The notes below the pieces were generated by a model that saw only the letters and a list, made by a program, of their open reading frames with translations, did not search any database and was not told the DNA's origin. Below, one piece after another: positions 8,125 through 16,680 of a stretch of 64,000 nt of DNA. The stretch covers positions 3,720,001 to 3,784,000 of the forward strand of contig NZ_CBDDJA010000002.1 in NCBI RefSeq assembly GCF_965229315.1, given 5' to 3'. The translations under genes were made by a program, and so were the position numbers. The stretch is from Pelomonas sp965229315. Lineage in GTDB: Bacteria; Pseudomonadota; Gammaproteobacteria; Burkholderiales; Burkholderiaceae_C. Each line of letters begins with the position of its first letter. The stretch's first letter is position 1.

Positions 8125-9708
8125 ATGAAGCTCGCCGCTCCCCTGCTGTCCGCCGCCCTCGCCTTGCTGGCCCCCGCCGCCGTGCTGGCCCAGGGCAAAC
8201 CGCTGGTCTATTGCGCCGACGCCAGCCCCGAGGGCTTCGATCCCGGCATGTGGGACAGCGCCAGCACCAACATCGTCAGCGCGCAGATGTTCGACGGCCT
8301 GCTGGGCTTCAAGCGCCCGACGACCGAGCTGACCCCGAAGCTGGCCCTCAGCTACGAGATCTCGCCCGACGCCAAGAGCTTCATCTTCAAGCTGCGTCCC
8401 GGCGTGAAGTTCCACAGCACGCCGTGGTTCAAGCCGACGCGCACGCTGAACGCCGATGACGTGGTGTTCACGTTCACGCGCTTCATCGACCCCAGCCTGC
8501 CGTTCAACAAGGCCTTCCCGACCAATTTCGTCTACCCGCAGAACCTGGGCCTGGCCAAGCTCATCGACGGCATCGACAAGGTGGACGACATGACCGTGCG
8601 CTTCCGCCTGAAGCAGCCCAACGTCACCTTCGTCGCCAATGTCGCGTTCGCATGGGCCGGCATCCAGTCCGCCGAGTACGCGGCGCAGCTGCTGAAGGAC
8701 GGCAAGGCCAGCCAGATCAACGTGCAGCCGGTGGGCACCGGCCCCTTCCAGTTCAAGAGCTACGCCAAGGACGACGTGCTGCGCATGACGGCCAACCCCG
8801 ACTACTGGGGCGGCAAGCAGCCGACGACCAACCTCGTCTTCAGCATCAGCCGCGAGCCCAACGTCCGCGTGCAGAAGATCGCCGCGGGCGAATGCCACGT
8901 GACGGCGGCCCTGCGCGACGTGGACGTGGGCACGCTGGCCAACAACCCCAACATCAGCATCGAGAAGATCCAGGCGCTGAACATCTCGTATCTCAGCTTC
9001 AACCTGAAGAAGCCGCCCACCGACAAGCGCGAAGTGCGCGAGGCGCTGGACATCGCCATCGACCGCGACGCCATCTTCAAGGCGCTGTTCCCGCGCGGCG
9101 ACGCGACGCAGGCCGTCAGCGCCTTCCCGCCGTCCATCCCCGGCTACAACAAGAAGCTGAAGAACGAGTTCGACCCCACCAAGGCCAAGGCCCTGCTGGC
9201 CAAGGCCGGCTTCCCCAGCGGCTTCGAGATCGACCTGTGGGCGCTGCCCGTGCAGCGCCCCACCAACCCCAACGGCCAGCTGATGGCCCAGCTCATCCAG
9301 CAGGACTGGGCCAAGATCGGCGTGAAGGCCCACATCAAGACCTTCGAATGGGGCGAGTACCTCAAGCGCGCCAACAACGGCGAGCACAACGTCTACATGA
9401 GCGGCTGGAGCGGCGAGACCGGCGACGCCGACGACTTCCTGACGCCCAACCTGAGCTGCGCGGCCAACAAGAGCGGCATCAAGTTCTGCAACGCCGAGTT
9501 CGAGAAGCTCATCGACGAAGCCCGCGCCACGCCCGACCAGACCAAGCGCATCGCGCTGTACGAGAAGGCGCAGGAGATCTTCAAGCGCGAGCGGCCATGG
9601 ATCACGATGGCGCACTCCACCGTCTACATCCCCATCCGCAAGGACGTGGTGGGCTTCAAGATGGCGCCGAACGGCTCGGTGGACTTCGAAGGGGTCTACC
9701 GGAAATGA
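8125..9708 (+). CDS. Peptide ABC transporter substrate-binding protein (DppA-like)
   Basis: A 527-residue periplasmic solute-binding protein of the SBP family 5 (peptide/nickel) class. The ATG at 8125 gives a classical signal peptide (MKLAAPLLSAALALLAPAAVLA, with the cut after Ala-Gln). An in-frame GTT/ATG region further upstream would push this signal inside, so it was rejected. Conserved family features include GTGPFQFKSY, the DPSLPFNKAFP region and a long C-terminal lobe. The length and sequence fit dipeptide-binding DppA. Membrane and ATPase subunits are not adjacent. The next genes are a LysR regulator and a D-Ala-D-Ala dipeptidase, which suggests uptake of dipeptides including D-Ala-D-Ala. 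Confidence 0.88.
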   Translation: MKLAAPLLSAALALLAPAAVLAQGKPLVYCADASPEGFDPGMWDSASTNIVSAQMFDGLLGFKRPTTELTPKLALSYEISPDAKSFIFKLRPGVKFHSTPWFKPTRTLNADDVVFTFTRFIDPSLPFNKAFPTNFVYPQNLGLAKLIDGIDKVDDMTVRFRLKQPNVTFVANVAFAWAGIQSAEYAAQLLKDGKASQINVQPVGTGPFQFKSYAKDDVLRMTANPDYWGGKQPTTNLVFSISREPNVRVQKIAAGECHVTAALRDVDVGTLANNPNISIEKIQALNISYLSFNLKKPPTDKREVREALDIAIDRDAIFKALFPRGDATQAVSAFPPSIPGYNKKLKNEFDPTKAKALLAKAGFPSGFEIDLWALPVQRPTNPNGQLMAQLIQQDWAKIGVKAHIKTFEWGEYLKRANNGEHNVYMSGWSGETGDADDFLTPNLSCAANKSGIKFCNAEFEKLIDEARATPDQTKRIALYEKAQEIFKRERPWITMAHSTVYIPIRKDVVGFKMAPNGSVDFEGVYRK

Positions 9709-9732
9709 TCGTCAAGGCCGTCGTGCATTCCT

Positions 9733-9828
9733 GGGCCGAGCGCCGGGCCGCCCCAAGCCGGCCCTCGCGGCCGCCGGCCGGGCTCCTGGCCCGGGCGTCG
9801 GTCGGCCCCCTCGGGGGGCGGACCAGCG
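9733..9828. repeat. Dispersed GC-rich extragenic repeat, copy 1
   Basis: Two modules occupy most of this gap. Module A (9733-9764) begins GGGCCGAGCGCCGGGCCGC and ends GCCGGCCC. Module B (9796-9828) is a hairpin around GGCCCCCTCGGGGGGC. The same two modules occur in reverse orientation at 59155-59244, where module A differs at only a few bases. This looks like a dispersed bacterial interspersed palindrome rather than a gene-specific regulatory site. Confidence 0.6.
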
Positions 9829-9850
9829 GTCACGCTGGGCCGGGGGCCCC

Positions 9851-10750
9851 ATGAGGCTCCGTCACATCGAAGTCTTCCACGCCATCATGCAGGCCGGCAC
9901 CATCAGCGGTGCCGCGCAGTTGCTGCACATCTCGCAGCCGGCCGTCACCAAGGTGCTGCAGCACTGCGAGCTGCAGTTGGGCATGCCGCTGTTCGACCGC
10001 GTGCGCGGCAAGCTCTATCCGACACCCGAGGCGCAGCGGCTGTTCGTCGAGATCGACAAGCTCAACCGCGACCTGGTCGGCATCCGCCGACTGGCCGCCA
10101 ACCTGAAGAGCGGCGAGAGCGAGCAGGTGCGGCTGGTGGCCACGCCGGCGCTCGCCATGGCCATCGTGCCCGCCGCGATGACGCCCTGGTGCAAGGCGTA
10201 CCCCAACGCCAGCTGCTCGCTGGCCACGCACCACACGCGCGAGATCGTCTCCGCGCTGCTGCTGGGCGAGGCCGACCTGGCGTTGTCGCTGCAGGACCCG
10301 CGCCACCCCGGCATCAAGGCCGAGGCCATCGCCGGCGGCACCATGGTGGCGCTGTGCCCGCTGGGCAGCCCGGAGGCGAAAGGCGACGGCCCGCTGGCGC
10401 TGGCCGACATCCGCACCGAGATCGTCGGGCTGGAGAGCGACGACCCGCTGGCCGGCCTGCTGCACCATGCCGGCGAGGCGCTGGGCACGCCGCTGGCGAG
10501 CCGCATCACCGTGCAGACCTACCAGCTCGCGCGGGCCCTCGTCGAAGCCGGCGTGGGCATGACGCTGGTGGACCCGTTCACCGCCGCCAGCGCCGACCCG
10601 GCCAAGGTGCGCGTGCGGCCACTCAGCCCCGCCGTCACAGTCAACCTCTACCTGCTCAGCGCCGCCAGCGCGCCGCTGGGCCAGGCCTCGCGCCGCCTCG
10701 TCAAGTTCATCACCGCCGCTGCGCACGAACATCTGGCCCGACTGCCTTGA
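9851..10750 (+). CDS. LysR family transcriptional regulator
   Basis: A 299-residue LysR-type regulator. The N-terminal winged helix is typical: LRHIEVFHAIMQAGTISGAA, then LHISQPAVTKVLQHCELQLG, then LFDRVRGKLYPTPEAQ. A two-lobed effector-binding domain fills the rest (about 90-295). It is translated into the D-Ala-D-Ala dipeptidase gene with a 3-bp TTGA overlap and follows the DppA-like binding protein, so it probably controls dipeptide or D-Ala-D-Ala uptake and cleavage. The palindrome at 8023-8041 is a candidate target. Confidence 0.9.
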   Translation: MRLRHIEVFHAIMQAGTISGAAQLLHISQPAVTKVLQHCELQLGMPLFDRVRGKLYPTPEAQRLFVEIDKLNRDLVGIRRLAANLKSGESEQVRLVATPALAMAIVPAAMTPWCKAYPNASCSLATHHTREIVSALLLGEADLALSLQDPRHPGIKAEAIAGGTMVALCPLGSPEAKGDGPLALADIRTEIVGLESDDPLAGLLHHAGEALGTPLASRITVQTYQLARALVEAGVGMTLVDPFTAASADPAKVRVRPLSPAVTVNLYLLSAASAPLGQASRRLVKFITAAAHEHLARLP

Positions 10751-11358
10751 ACAGCCTCCACATCGAAGACATCGCCGGCCACCCGGACTTCCGCCGCCTG
10801 GACACGCTGCGCCACGGCATCGCCACCGAGCTGCGCTACGCGACGGCCGACAACTTCGTGGGCCACCCGGTCTACGCCGGCATCGACTGCGCCTGGCTGC
10901 GCCGCGAGGCCGCCGACGCGCTGGAGCACGCGGCCGCGTGGCTGGCCGAGCGCCGCCCCGGCTACCGCCTGCTGGTGCTGGACGCGCTGCGCCCCCAGCG
11001 CGTGCAGCAGCGCCTGTGGGACGAGCTGCAGGGCACGCCGCTGACGATGTACCTGGCCCACCCCGAGCGCGGCTCCATCCACAGCTTCGGCATGGCCGTG
11101 GACGTGACGCTGCTGGACCCGGCGGGCCGCGAGGTCGACATGGGCAGCGGCTTCGACGAGATGACGCTGGCCTCCCACCCCGACCACGAGGCCGAGCATC
11201 TCGCTTTAGGCGCGCTGACGGCGCAACACGTCGCCGAGCGCGGCTGGCTGCGTGCGGCGATGCGCGAGGCGGGCTTCCACGCCATCAGCACCGAGTGGTG
11301 GCACTTCGACTTCGGCGACCGCGTGGCGGTCCGGCGGGATCTGCCGCGGGTGTTGTAG
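10747..11358 (+). CDS. ddpX: D-alanyl-D-alanine dipeptidase (DdpX/VanX family)
   Basis: Zinc dipeptidase that hydrolyses D-Ala-D-Ala. No ATG fits: the best start is TTG at 10747, which overlaps the LysR stop (TTGA) and gives 203 residues, the usual DdpX length. Active-site motifs are intact: R82 in DALRP, H112 and D119 in SIHSFGMAVD, E183 and H186 in STEWWHFDF. These match the VanX Zn-ligand and catalytic set. With the upstream DppA-like protein and LysR regulator it forms a cell-wall dipeptide recycling unit like E. coli ddpX with its transporter. It is not a vancomycin-resistance cluster: VanH, VanA and VanRS genes are absent. Confidence 0.9.
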   Translation: MNSLHIEDIAGHPDFRRLDTLRHGIATELRYATADNFVGHPVYAGIDCAWLRREAADALEHAAAWLAERRPGYRLLVLDALRPQRVQQRLWDELQGTPLTMYLAHPERGSIHSFGMAVDVTLLDPAGREVDMGSGFDEMTLASHPDHEAEHLALGALTAQHVAERGWLRAAMREAGFHAISTEWWHFDFGDRVAVRRDLPRVL

Positions 11359-11370
11359 TAAGAACAAGCC

Positions 11371-11862
11371 CTACACCGGCACGGCGGTCGTGTTCTTCAG
11401 CCGCTCCAGCACGAAGCTGGTCTTGCAGTCCTGCACGGCGGGGTGCATCAGCAGCGTGTCGCTGATGAAGCGGGCGTAGTGCTGCATGTCCTGCACCAGC
11501 ACGCGCAGCAGGTAGTCCATCTCGCCGGTCAGCGCCGCACACTCGACCACCTCGGGCCAGGCCTGCACGGCGGCGCGGAACAGGTCGCGCGGGTTGCGCA
11601 GCGGGTTGTCGGTCTGCTTTTCCAGCCGCACGTTGATGTAGGCGGTCAGGCCCAGGCCCACGCGCTCGGGCGGCACCAGGGCCACGTACGACGCGATGAC
11701 GCCGGCCTCCTCCAGCCGGCGCACGCGGCGCAGCACGGCGGACGACGACAGCCCCGCCTCGCCGGCCAGCGCGTCGTAGGTGACGCGGCCGTCCTGCTGC
11801 AGCGCGCGCAGGATGCGGCGGTCGATGGCGTCGAGCTCGATGGCGGCTTCCATGGGCGGCAT
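11371..11862 (-). CDS. Lrp/AsnC family transcriptional regulator
   Basis: A 163-residue Lrp-type regulator with an N-terminal HTH (ELDAIDRRILRALQQDGRV, then LSSSAVLRRVRRLEEAGVI) and a C-terminal RAM-type ligand domain (about 70-155). Two ATGs are possible, at 11862 and 11853; the first has GGAAAG about 7 nt upstream and is preferred. It is divergent from 4-hydroxyphenylpyruvate dioxygenase across 110 bp. Lrp-type activators next to hpd are common in Proteobacteria, so control of tyrosine catabolism in response to an aromatic amino acid is likely but unproven. Confidence 0.88.
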   Translation of the reverse strand: MPPMEAAIELDAIDRRILRALQQDGRVTYDALAGEAGLSSSAVLRRVRRLEEAGVIASYVALVPPERVGLGLTAYINVRLEKQTDNPLRNPRDLFRAAVQAWPEVVECAALTGEMDYLLRVLVQDMQHYARFISDTLLMHPAVQDCKTSFVLERLKNTTAVPV

Positions 11863-11894
11863 TTTGCAGCTTTCCAGCGTCGCGTAGGCTTGCA

Positions 11895-11946
11895 GCGCCG
11901 CAGATTGCATGAAACCTGCGCCCTCTGCGCCGCAGAATTTCCGGCT
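11895..11946. promoter_or_regulatory. Direct repeat in the lrp-hpd intergenic region
   Basis: The 10-mer GCGCCGCAGA occurs at 11895-11904 and again at 11937-11946, each followed by a short T-rich patch. The offset is 42 bp, about four helical turns, so both copies face the same side of the DNA, as expected for binding by an Lrp-type oligomer. The assignment to the adjacent regulator is inferred. Confidence 0.35.
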
Positions 11947-11972
11947 TCACACATTTCACCGACGAGGCAGAC

Positions 11973-13112
11973 ATGGCCAAGTTCACTCCCTGGGACAACC
12001 CCATGGGCACCGACGGCTTCGAGTTCATCGAGTTCGCCGCGCCGGACCCGGCCGCGCTGGGCCAGCTGTTCCAGACCATGGGTTTCACGGCCGTGGCCCG
12101 CCACCGCCACAAGAACGTGACGCTGTACCGCCAGGGCGGCGTGAACTTCATCATCAACGCCGAGAGCGACTCGTTCGCGCAGCGCTTCGCGCGGCTGCAC
12201 GGCCCGTCGATCTGCGCCATCGCCTTCCGCGTCGACAACGCCGCCCACGCCTACCAGCGCGCGCTGGAGCTGGGCGCCTGGGGCTTCGACAACAAGACCG
12301 GCCCGATGGAGCTGAACATCCCGGCCATCAAGGGCATCGGCGACTCGCTGATCTACCTGGTCGACCGCTGGCAGGGCAAGGGCGGCGCCAAGCCCGGGGC
12401 CATCGGCAACATGTCCATCTACGACGTGGACTTCGTGCCCGTGCTGGACGCGCAGGGCCAGCCGGTGGACCCGAACCCGGTGGGCAACGGCCTGACCGAC
12501 ATCGACCACCTGACGCACAACGTCTTCCGCGGCCGCATGAAGGAATGGTCGGAGTTCTACGAGCGCTTCTTCAACTTCCGCGAGGTGCGCTACTTCGACA
12601 TCGAGGGCAAGCTGACCGGCCTGAAGAGCAAGGCCATGACCAGCCCCTGCGGCAAGATCCGCATCCCGATCAACGAGAGCAGCGACGACAAGAGCCAGAT
12701 CGCCGAGTACCTGGCCCTGTACCACGGCGAGGGCATCCAGCACGTCGCCCTGGGCACCACCGACATCTACGGCACGGTCGAAGGCATGAAGGCCGGCGGC
12801 GTGGAGTTCCAGGACACCATCGACACCTACTTCGACCTGATCGATAAGCGCCTGCCGGGCCACGGCGAGAACCTGGCCGAGCTGCGCCGCCTGCGCATCC
12901 TGATCGACGGCGCCACGCACATGGGCGCGGACGATGAGCTGCTGCTGCAGATCTTCACCAAGGAAGTGATCGGGCCGATCTTCTTCGAGCTGATCCAGCG
13001 CAAGGGCAACGAGGGCTTCGGCGAAGGCAACTTCAAGGCCTTGTTCGAGAGCATCGAGCTGGATCAGATCCGCCGCGGCGTGCTGACCGACACCGCAGCC
13101 AAGGCGGTCTGA
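11973..13112 (+). CDS. hpd: 4-hydroxyphenylpyruvate dioxygenase
   Basis: Converts 4-hydroxyphenylpyruvate to homogentisate in tyrosine degradation. At 379 residues it has the two vicinal-oxygen-chelate halves of the family. Likely Fe(II) ligands are H179 (DIDHLTHNV), H257 (GIQHVALGT) and E339 (FFELIQRKG), and the GFGEGNFKALFESIE C-terminal signature is present. A GAGG site precedes the ATG. No hmgA, fahA or maiA gene follows; downstream is a convergent hydrolase whose 3-prime end overlaps this gene by 49 bp. Control by the divergent Lrp gene is likely. Confidence 0.97.
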   Translation: MAKFTPWDNPMGTDGFEFIEFAAPDPAALGQLFQTMGFTAVARHRHKNVTLYRQGGVNFIINAESDSFAQRFARLHGPSICAIAFRVDNAAHAYQRALELGAWGFDNKTGPMELNIPAIKGIGDSLIYLVDRWQGKGGAKPGAIGNMSIYDVDFVPVLDAQGQPVDPNPVGNGLTDIDHLTHNVFRGRMKEWSEFYERFFNFREVRYFDIEGKLTGLKSKAMTSPCGKIRIPINESSDDKSQIAEYLALYHGEGIQHVALGTTDIYGTVEGMKAGGVEFQDTIDTYFDLIDKRLPGHGENLAELRRLRILIDGATHMGADDELLLQIFTKEVIGPIFFELIQRKGNEGFGEGNFKALFESIELDQIRRGVLTDTAAKAV

Positions 13113-13942
13113 AAGATCGCCCACACGCGCGGGTCGTTGACCAGCCCCACGTGGCCCACCGCGTCGATGCGGTGGGCTGCCGCGCCCGGCACCACGGCCG
13201 TGTGCGCGGGGATGACCATCTGGTCGCACGGCGTCCACACGCAGGTCAGGCGCGGCAGCGGCGGCAGCGCGGCCATCCAGTCGCAGTCCAGGCGCATCTG
13301 CCGCGCATTGAAGGCCGGCGAGAACGCCGCCAGCAGTGTGCCGCGGTGCGGCGTGCCCAGCGTGATGACCTGCGGCGCGTCCGCTCCGCCATGTCGCCGC
13401 CACCAGGCGCGCACGGCGACGCCGCCCATGCTGTGGCAGACGATCAATGGCATGCGCCCCGCCATCCCGGGCAAGGCGCGCAGCCGCTGCACGTCGGCCT
13501 CGATGGCATCGGCGTAGTCGTCGATGCTGCCGAACGCCGGCTCCAGGCTGGGCGCGACGAAGGCCACGCCCTGCTGGCGCAGCCGGGCCATCCACGGATT
13601 CCAGAACGCACGGTTGCAGCTGAAGCCATGCACCAGCAGCACCGCGGCGGTCGCATCCGGCGGCAGGTGGTCGGCCTCGGCGTGCGTGCGCCACGGCTGG
13701 CGCCAGCCGAAGCTGCGCTCAGTGGCCCCCACCTCCAGCGCCCAGGCCCGCAGCAGGTCGCCCCAGGCGGGCTGCGCCTCGCCGCGGTTGACCCAGCGCA
13801 GCGCGATGAACGAGGGCGGCAGCACCAGCAGCGGGTAGGCGAAGTACGCCACGAGGCCCGCGCCCCAACCGAACCGCCAACCCACACCGAAGCCGATGAC
13901 CAGCCGGGCGAAGAACCAGATCCTCTGCAGTCGTGCATTCAT
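13064..13942 (-). CDS. Membrane-anchored alpha/beta hydrolase (lipase/esterase-like)
   Basis: A 292-residue protein with a hydrophobic N-terminus (about 10-45, one or two membrane segments) and then an alpha/beta hydrolase domain. The oxyanion region LLVHGFSCNRAFW (102-114), nucleophile S171 in CHSMGG and a C-terminal DAVGHVGLVNDP histidine form a plausible triad. It resembles triacylglycerol lipase/PGAP1-like proteins. The start at 13942 is 36 bp from the divergent FFLEELY gene. Its 3-prime end overlaps the end of hpd by 49 bp on opposite strands. The substrate is unknown. Confidence 0.8.
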   Translation of the reverse strand: MNARLQRIWFFARLVIGFGVGWRFGWGAGLVAYFAYPLLVLPPSFIALRWVNRGEAQPAWGDLLRAWALEVGATERSFGWRQPWRTHAEADHLPPDATAAVLLVHGFSCNRAFWNPWMARLRQQGVAFVAPSLEPAFGSIDDYADAIEADVQRLRALPGMAGRMPLIVCHSMGGVAVRAWWRRHGGADAPQVITLGTPHRGTLLAAFSPAFNARQMRLDCDWMAALPPLPRLTCVWTPCDQMVIPAHTAVVPGAAAHRIDAVGHVGLVNDPRVWAIFQTALAAVSVSTPRRI

Positions 13943-13978
13943 GGCGCCAGTGTAGGAAGGCAGAATCGCCACCGACCC

Positions 13979-14677
13979 ATGGACGAACTCAGCGCCGAAT
14001 CCCTGCTGGCCGATCTGAAACGCGTCGAGGCCGAACGCACCCGCCGCGCCGCGGACCCGGCGCTTGAAGCGCGGGTGCTGGCGCTGAAGGCCTTCCAGCA
14101 GCGCCGCTTCGCGCACACCTACGCGGACCTGCTGACCGACCCGCGCTACCAGCCGGCGACGCGCTTCTTCCTGCATGAGCTCTACGGTCCCGACGACTAC
14201 CGCCAGCGCGACGCGCAGTTCGCCCGCGTCATCCCGACGCTGACGCGCCTGTTCCCCGACGAGGTCGTGGACACCGTCGCCAAGCTGGCGCGGCTGCATG
14301 CGCTGTCGGAGCGGCTGGACACGCGCATGGCCGAGCACCTGCCCTCCCCCGACCTCACGCCGGCGGCCTACGTGGCCGCCTGGCGTGCCTGCGCAGAGCC
14401 GGCCTCGCGCCGCGAGCAGATCGCGCTGACGATGGCCGTCGGCGAATCGCTGGACCGGCTCACGCGCAAGCCGCTGCTGCGCCAGACGCTGAAGCTGATG
14501 CGCGGCCCTGCGCAGATGGCCGGGCTGGGTGCGCTGCAGCATTTTCTTGAAAGCGGCTTCGACACCTTCCGTGCGATGCGCGGCGCCGGCGAGTTCCTGG
14601 CGACGGTGCGCCGACGCGAGGACACCCTGGCGCAAGCGCTGTTCGACGGTGACATGCAGGGTCTTTCCGGCCTCTGA
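13979..14677 (+). CDS. FFLEELY-motif protein
   Basis: A 232-residue helical protein containing FFLHELYGPDDYRQRDAQFA at about residues 62-81, the signature of a conserved proteobacterial family of unknown function named for its FFLEELY motif. Repeated RR/LTR-rich helices follow; there is no signal peptide or membrane segment. The ATG at 13979 is chosen because the motif and flanking helices begin soon after it, while upstream in-frame sequence overlaps the divergent hydrolase. It is not translationally coupled to the acyl-CoA ligase, which starts 148 bp downstream. Confidence 0.85.
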   Translation: MDELSAESLLADLKRVEAERTRRAADPALEARVLALKAFQQRRFAHTYADLLTDPRYQPATRFFLHELYGPDDYRQRDAQFARVIPTLTRLFPDEVVDTVAKLARLHALSERLDTRMAEHLPSPDLTPAAYVAAWRACAEPASRREQIALTMAVGESLDRLTRKPLLRQTLKLMRGPAQMAGLGALQHFLESGFDTFRAMRGAGEFLATVRRREDTLAQALFDGDMQGLSGL

Positions 14678-14687
14678 ATGCGGGCTT

Positions 14688-14707
14688 CGTCCCGAAACGA
14701 TGGGACG
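14688..14707 (+). terminator. Weak hairpin after the FFLEELY gene
   Basis: CGTCCC and GGGACG pair across an 8-nt loop 10 bp after the stop codon. No T-tract follows, so termination is uncertain. The rest of the 148-bp gap to fadD shows only an imperfect GGG/CCC dyad near 14755-14767. Confidence 0.3.
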
Positions 14708-14825
14708 CCGGCGCCATGCCGTGTCACCCAGGCGTCAGCATTCTCTGTTTCGTGCTAGGGCAAGTCCCCTGGCCTGAATCCGCATCGCGCGCGAGCATCA
14801 ACGGCTCCATTCGAAGAGGCCCGCC

Positions 14826-16559
14826 ATGACCGCCGCCGTTGCTGAAGCAGCCCCTGAAGTGACCTCCCGCGCCAAGCCCTGGCTGGCCAGCTACCCGAGC
14901 GGCGTGCCGGCCGAGATCGACACCCGCGTCTACGGCTCGCTGGTGCAACTGCTGGACGAGGCCTTCCGCAAGCATGCGCAGCGCGACGCCGCCCTCTGCA
15001 TGGGCCAGCGCATGACCTTCGCCGAGATGGACCGGCTGTCGGTGCAGCTGGGCGCGTGGCTGCAGGCGCAGGGGCTCAAGCAGGGCGACCGTGTCGCCCT
15101 CATGATGCCCAACCTGCTGCAGTACGGCGTGGCCATCTCGGCCATCCTGCGCGCGGGCTTCGTGGTCGTGAACGTGAACCCGCTGTACACGCCGCGCGAG
15201 CTGGCGCACCAGCTCAAGGACTCGGGGGCGCGCGCCATCGTCGTGCTGGAGAACTTCGCGCACACGCTGGCCGAGGTCATCGACGAGACCGACGTGCACC
15301 ACGTCGTGCTGGCCTCCATGGGCGACCTGCTGAGCTGGTGGAAGGGGCCGCTGATCAACTTCGCCGTGCGGCACGTGAAGAAGATGGTGCCGGAGTTCCG
15401 CCTCCCCGCCGGAGAAGGCCGCACCGTCGTGCGCTTCAACGAGGCGCTGAGCCACGGCGACCGGCTGCACCTGAAGAAGCCCGAGCTCGGCCCGGACGAC
15501 GTCGCCTTCCTGCAGTACACCGGCGGCACGACCGGCGTGTCCAAGGGCGCAACGCTGCTGCACCGCAACATCGTCGCCAACATCCTGCAGGTCGAGGCCT
15601 GGTTCCAGCCCATGCTGGCCCGGCTGCCGCAGGACATGCAGTTCACCAACGTCTGCGCGCTGCCGCTGTATCACATCTTCGCGCTGACGGCCTGCTTCAT
15701 GCTCGGCGCGCGCATGGGCCACCTGAACATCCTGGTGCCCAACCCGCGCGACATCCCCGGCTTCATCGAGACGCTGCGCGGCCACAAGATCCATATATTC
15801 CCGGCCGTCAACACGCTGTTCAACGCACTGGCCAACGAGCCGGGCTTCTCGCGCCTGGACTTCTCCGAGCTGGTCATCTCCAACGGCGGCGGCATGGCCG
15901 TGCAGCAGGCCACGGCCGAGAAATGGCTCAAGGTCACGGGCTGCCCGGTGGTGGAAGGGTACGGGCTGTCCGAGACCTCGCCTGCCGCGACCATCAACCC
16001 GCTGGACCTGCGCGTCTTCAACGGCAGCATCGGCCTGCCGGTGCCGTCCACCGAGATCGCCATCCGTGACGACGACGGCCGCGACGTCCCCCTCGGCGAG
16101 CGCGGCGAGATCTGCATCCGCGGCCCGCAGGTCATGGCCGGCTACTGGAAGCGGCCCGACGAAACCGCCAACGTCATGGATGCCGACGGCTTCTTCAAGA
16201 GCGGCGACATCGGCATCATGGACGAGCGCGGCTACGTGCGTATCGTCGACCGCAAGAAGGACATGATCCTGGTCAGCGGCTTCAACGTGTACCCGACCGA
16301 GATCGAGCAGGTCGTGAACCTGCATCCGGGCGTGCTGGAGTGCGCCGCCGTCGGCGTGCCGGACGCCAAGTCCGGCGAGGCGGTCAAGCTGTTCGTCGTC
16401 AAGAGCGACCCGGCGCTGGCGGAGGAGGACCTGAGCAGCTACTGCGCCGCGCAGATGACGGCCTACAAGCGGCCCAAGTTCATCGAGTTCCGCGACGACC
16501 TGCCCAAGACCAACGTCGGCAAGATCCTGCGCCGCGAGCTCAGGACCAGTACCGCCTGA
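14826..16559 (+). CDS. fadD: Long-chain fatty acid-CoA ligase
   Basis: ATP-dependent activation of fatty acids to acyl-CoA, feeding beta-oxidation. At 577 residues it is full length for FadD. Visible adenylate-forming motifs are the P-loop-like YTGGTTGVSKGA, GYGLSETSP, the hinge region GYVRIVDRKKDMI, and the C-terminal catalytic lysine region PKTNVGKILRRELR. It stands as a single plus-strand gene, with a convergent lipoprotein gene downstream. Confidence 0.95.
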   Translation: MTAAVAEAAPEVTSRAKPWLASYPSGVPAEIDTRVYGSLVQLLDEAFRKHAQRDAALCMGQRMTFAEMDRLSVQLGAWLQAQGLKQGDRVALMMPNLLQYGVAISAILRAGFVVVNVNPLYTPRELAHQLKDSGARAIVVLENFAHTLAEVIDETDVHHVVLASMGDLLSWWKGPLINFAVRHVKKMVPEFRLPAGEGRTVVRFNEALSHGDRLHLKKPELGPDDVAFLQYTGGTTGVSKGATLLHRNIVANILQVEAWFQPMLARLPQDMQFTNVCALPLYHIFALTACFMLGARMGHLNILVPNPRDIPGFIETLRGHKIHIFPAVNTLFNALANEPGFSRLDFSELVISNGGGMAVQQATAEKWLKVTGCPVVEGYGLSETSPAATINPLDLRVFNGSIGLPVPSTEIAIRDDDGRDVPLGERGEICIRGPQVMAGYWKRPDETANVMDADGFFKSGDIGIMDERGYVRIVDRKKDMILVSGFNVYPTEIEQVVNLHPGVLECAAVGVPDAKSGEAVKLFVVKSDPALAEEDLSSYCAAQMTAYKRPKFIEFRDDLPKTNVGKILRRELRTSTA

Positions 16560-16630
16560 ATCTTCAGGTCGCCGCAGGCAGGCCACCCCGCCAGCAGCAG
16601 CCGTGGAACTGGCTTCGCCAGGCCGCCGGC

Positions 16631-16672
16631 TGCGCCCCCTTGAGGGTGAGGCGCGTCAAACGCCTCGGGGGT
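16631..16672. terminator. GC-rich hairpin between convergent fadD and the lipoprotein gene
   Basis: GAGGCG (16648-16653) and CGCCTC (16661-16666) form a perfect stem with a 7-nt loop. CCCCC at 16635-16639 can pair with GGGGG at 16667-16671. The hairpin lies in the 121-bp gap between two converging genes and could terminate either transcript. No T-run follows. The GGCTTCGCC-rich sequence just upstream resembles a dispersed Burkholderiales intergenic repeat. Confidence 0.4.
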
Positions 16673-16680
16673 GGGCTGAA

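Noticed and set aside
10747..11358. VanX-type vancomycin resistance.
   Set aside because: The protein is a DdpX-like dipeptidase without VanH, VanA or VanRS genes; a nutrient role with the DppA-like protein is simpler.
11646..13694. A 682-codon open frame on the minus strand across hpd.
   Set aside because: hpd is unmistakable on the plus strand; the minus frame has no recognisable domain and runs across three genes.
14724..16586. A 620-codon open frame on the minus strand.
   Set aside because: It is antisense to fadD, whose motifs are complete.
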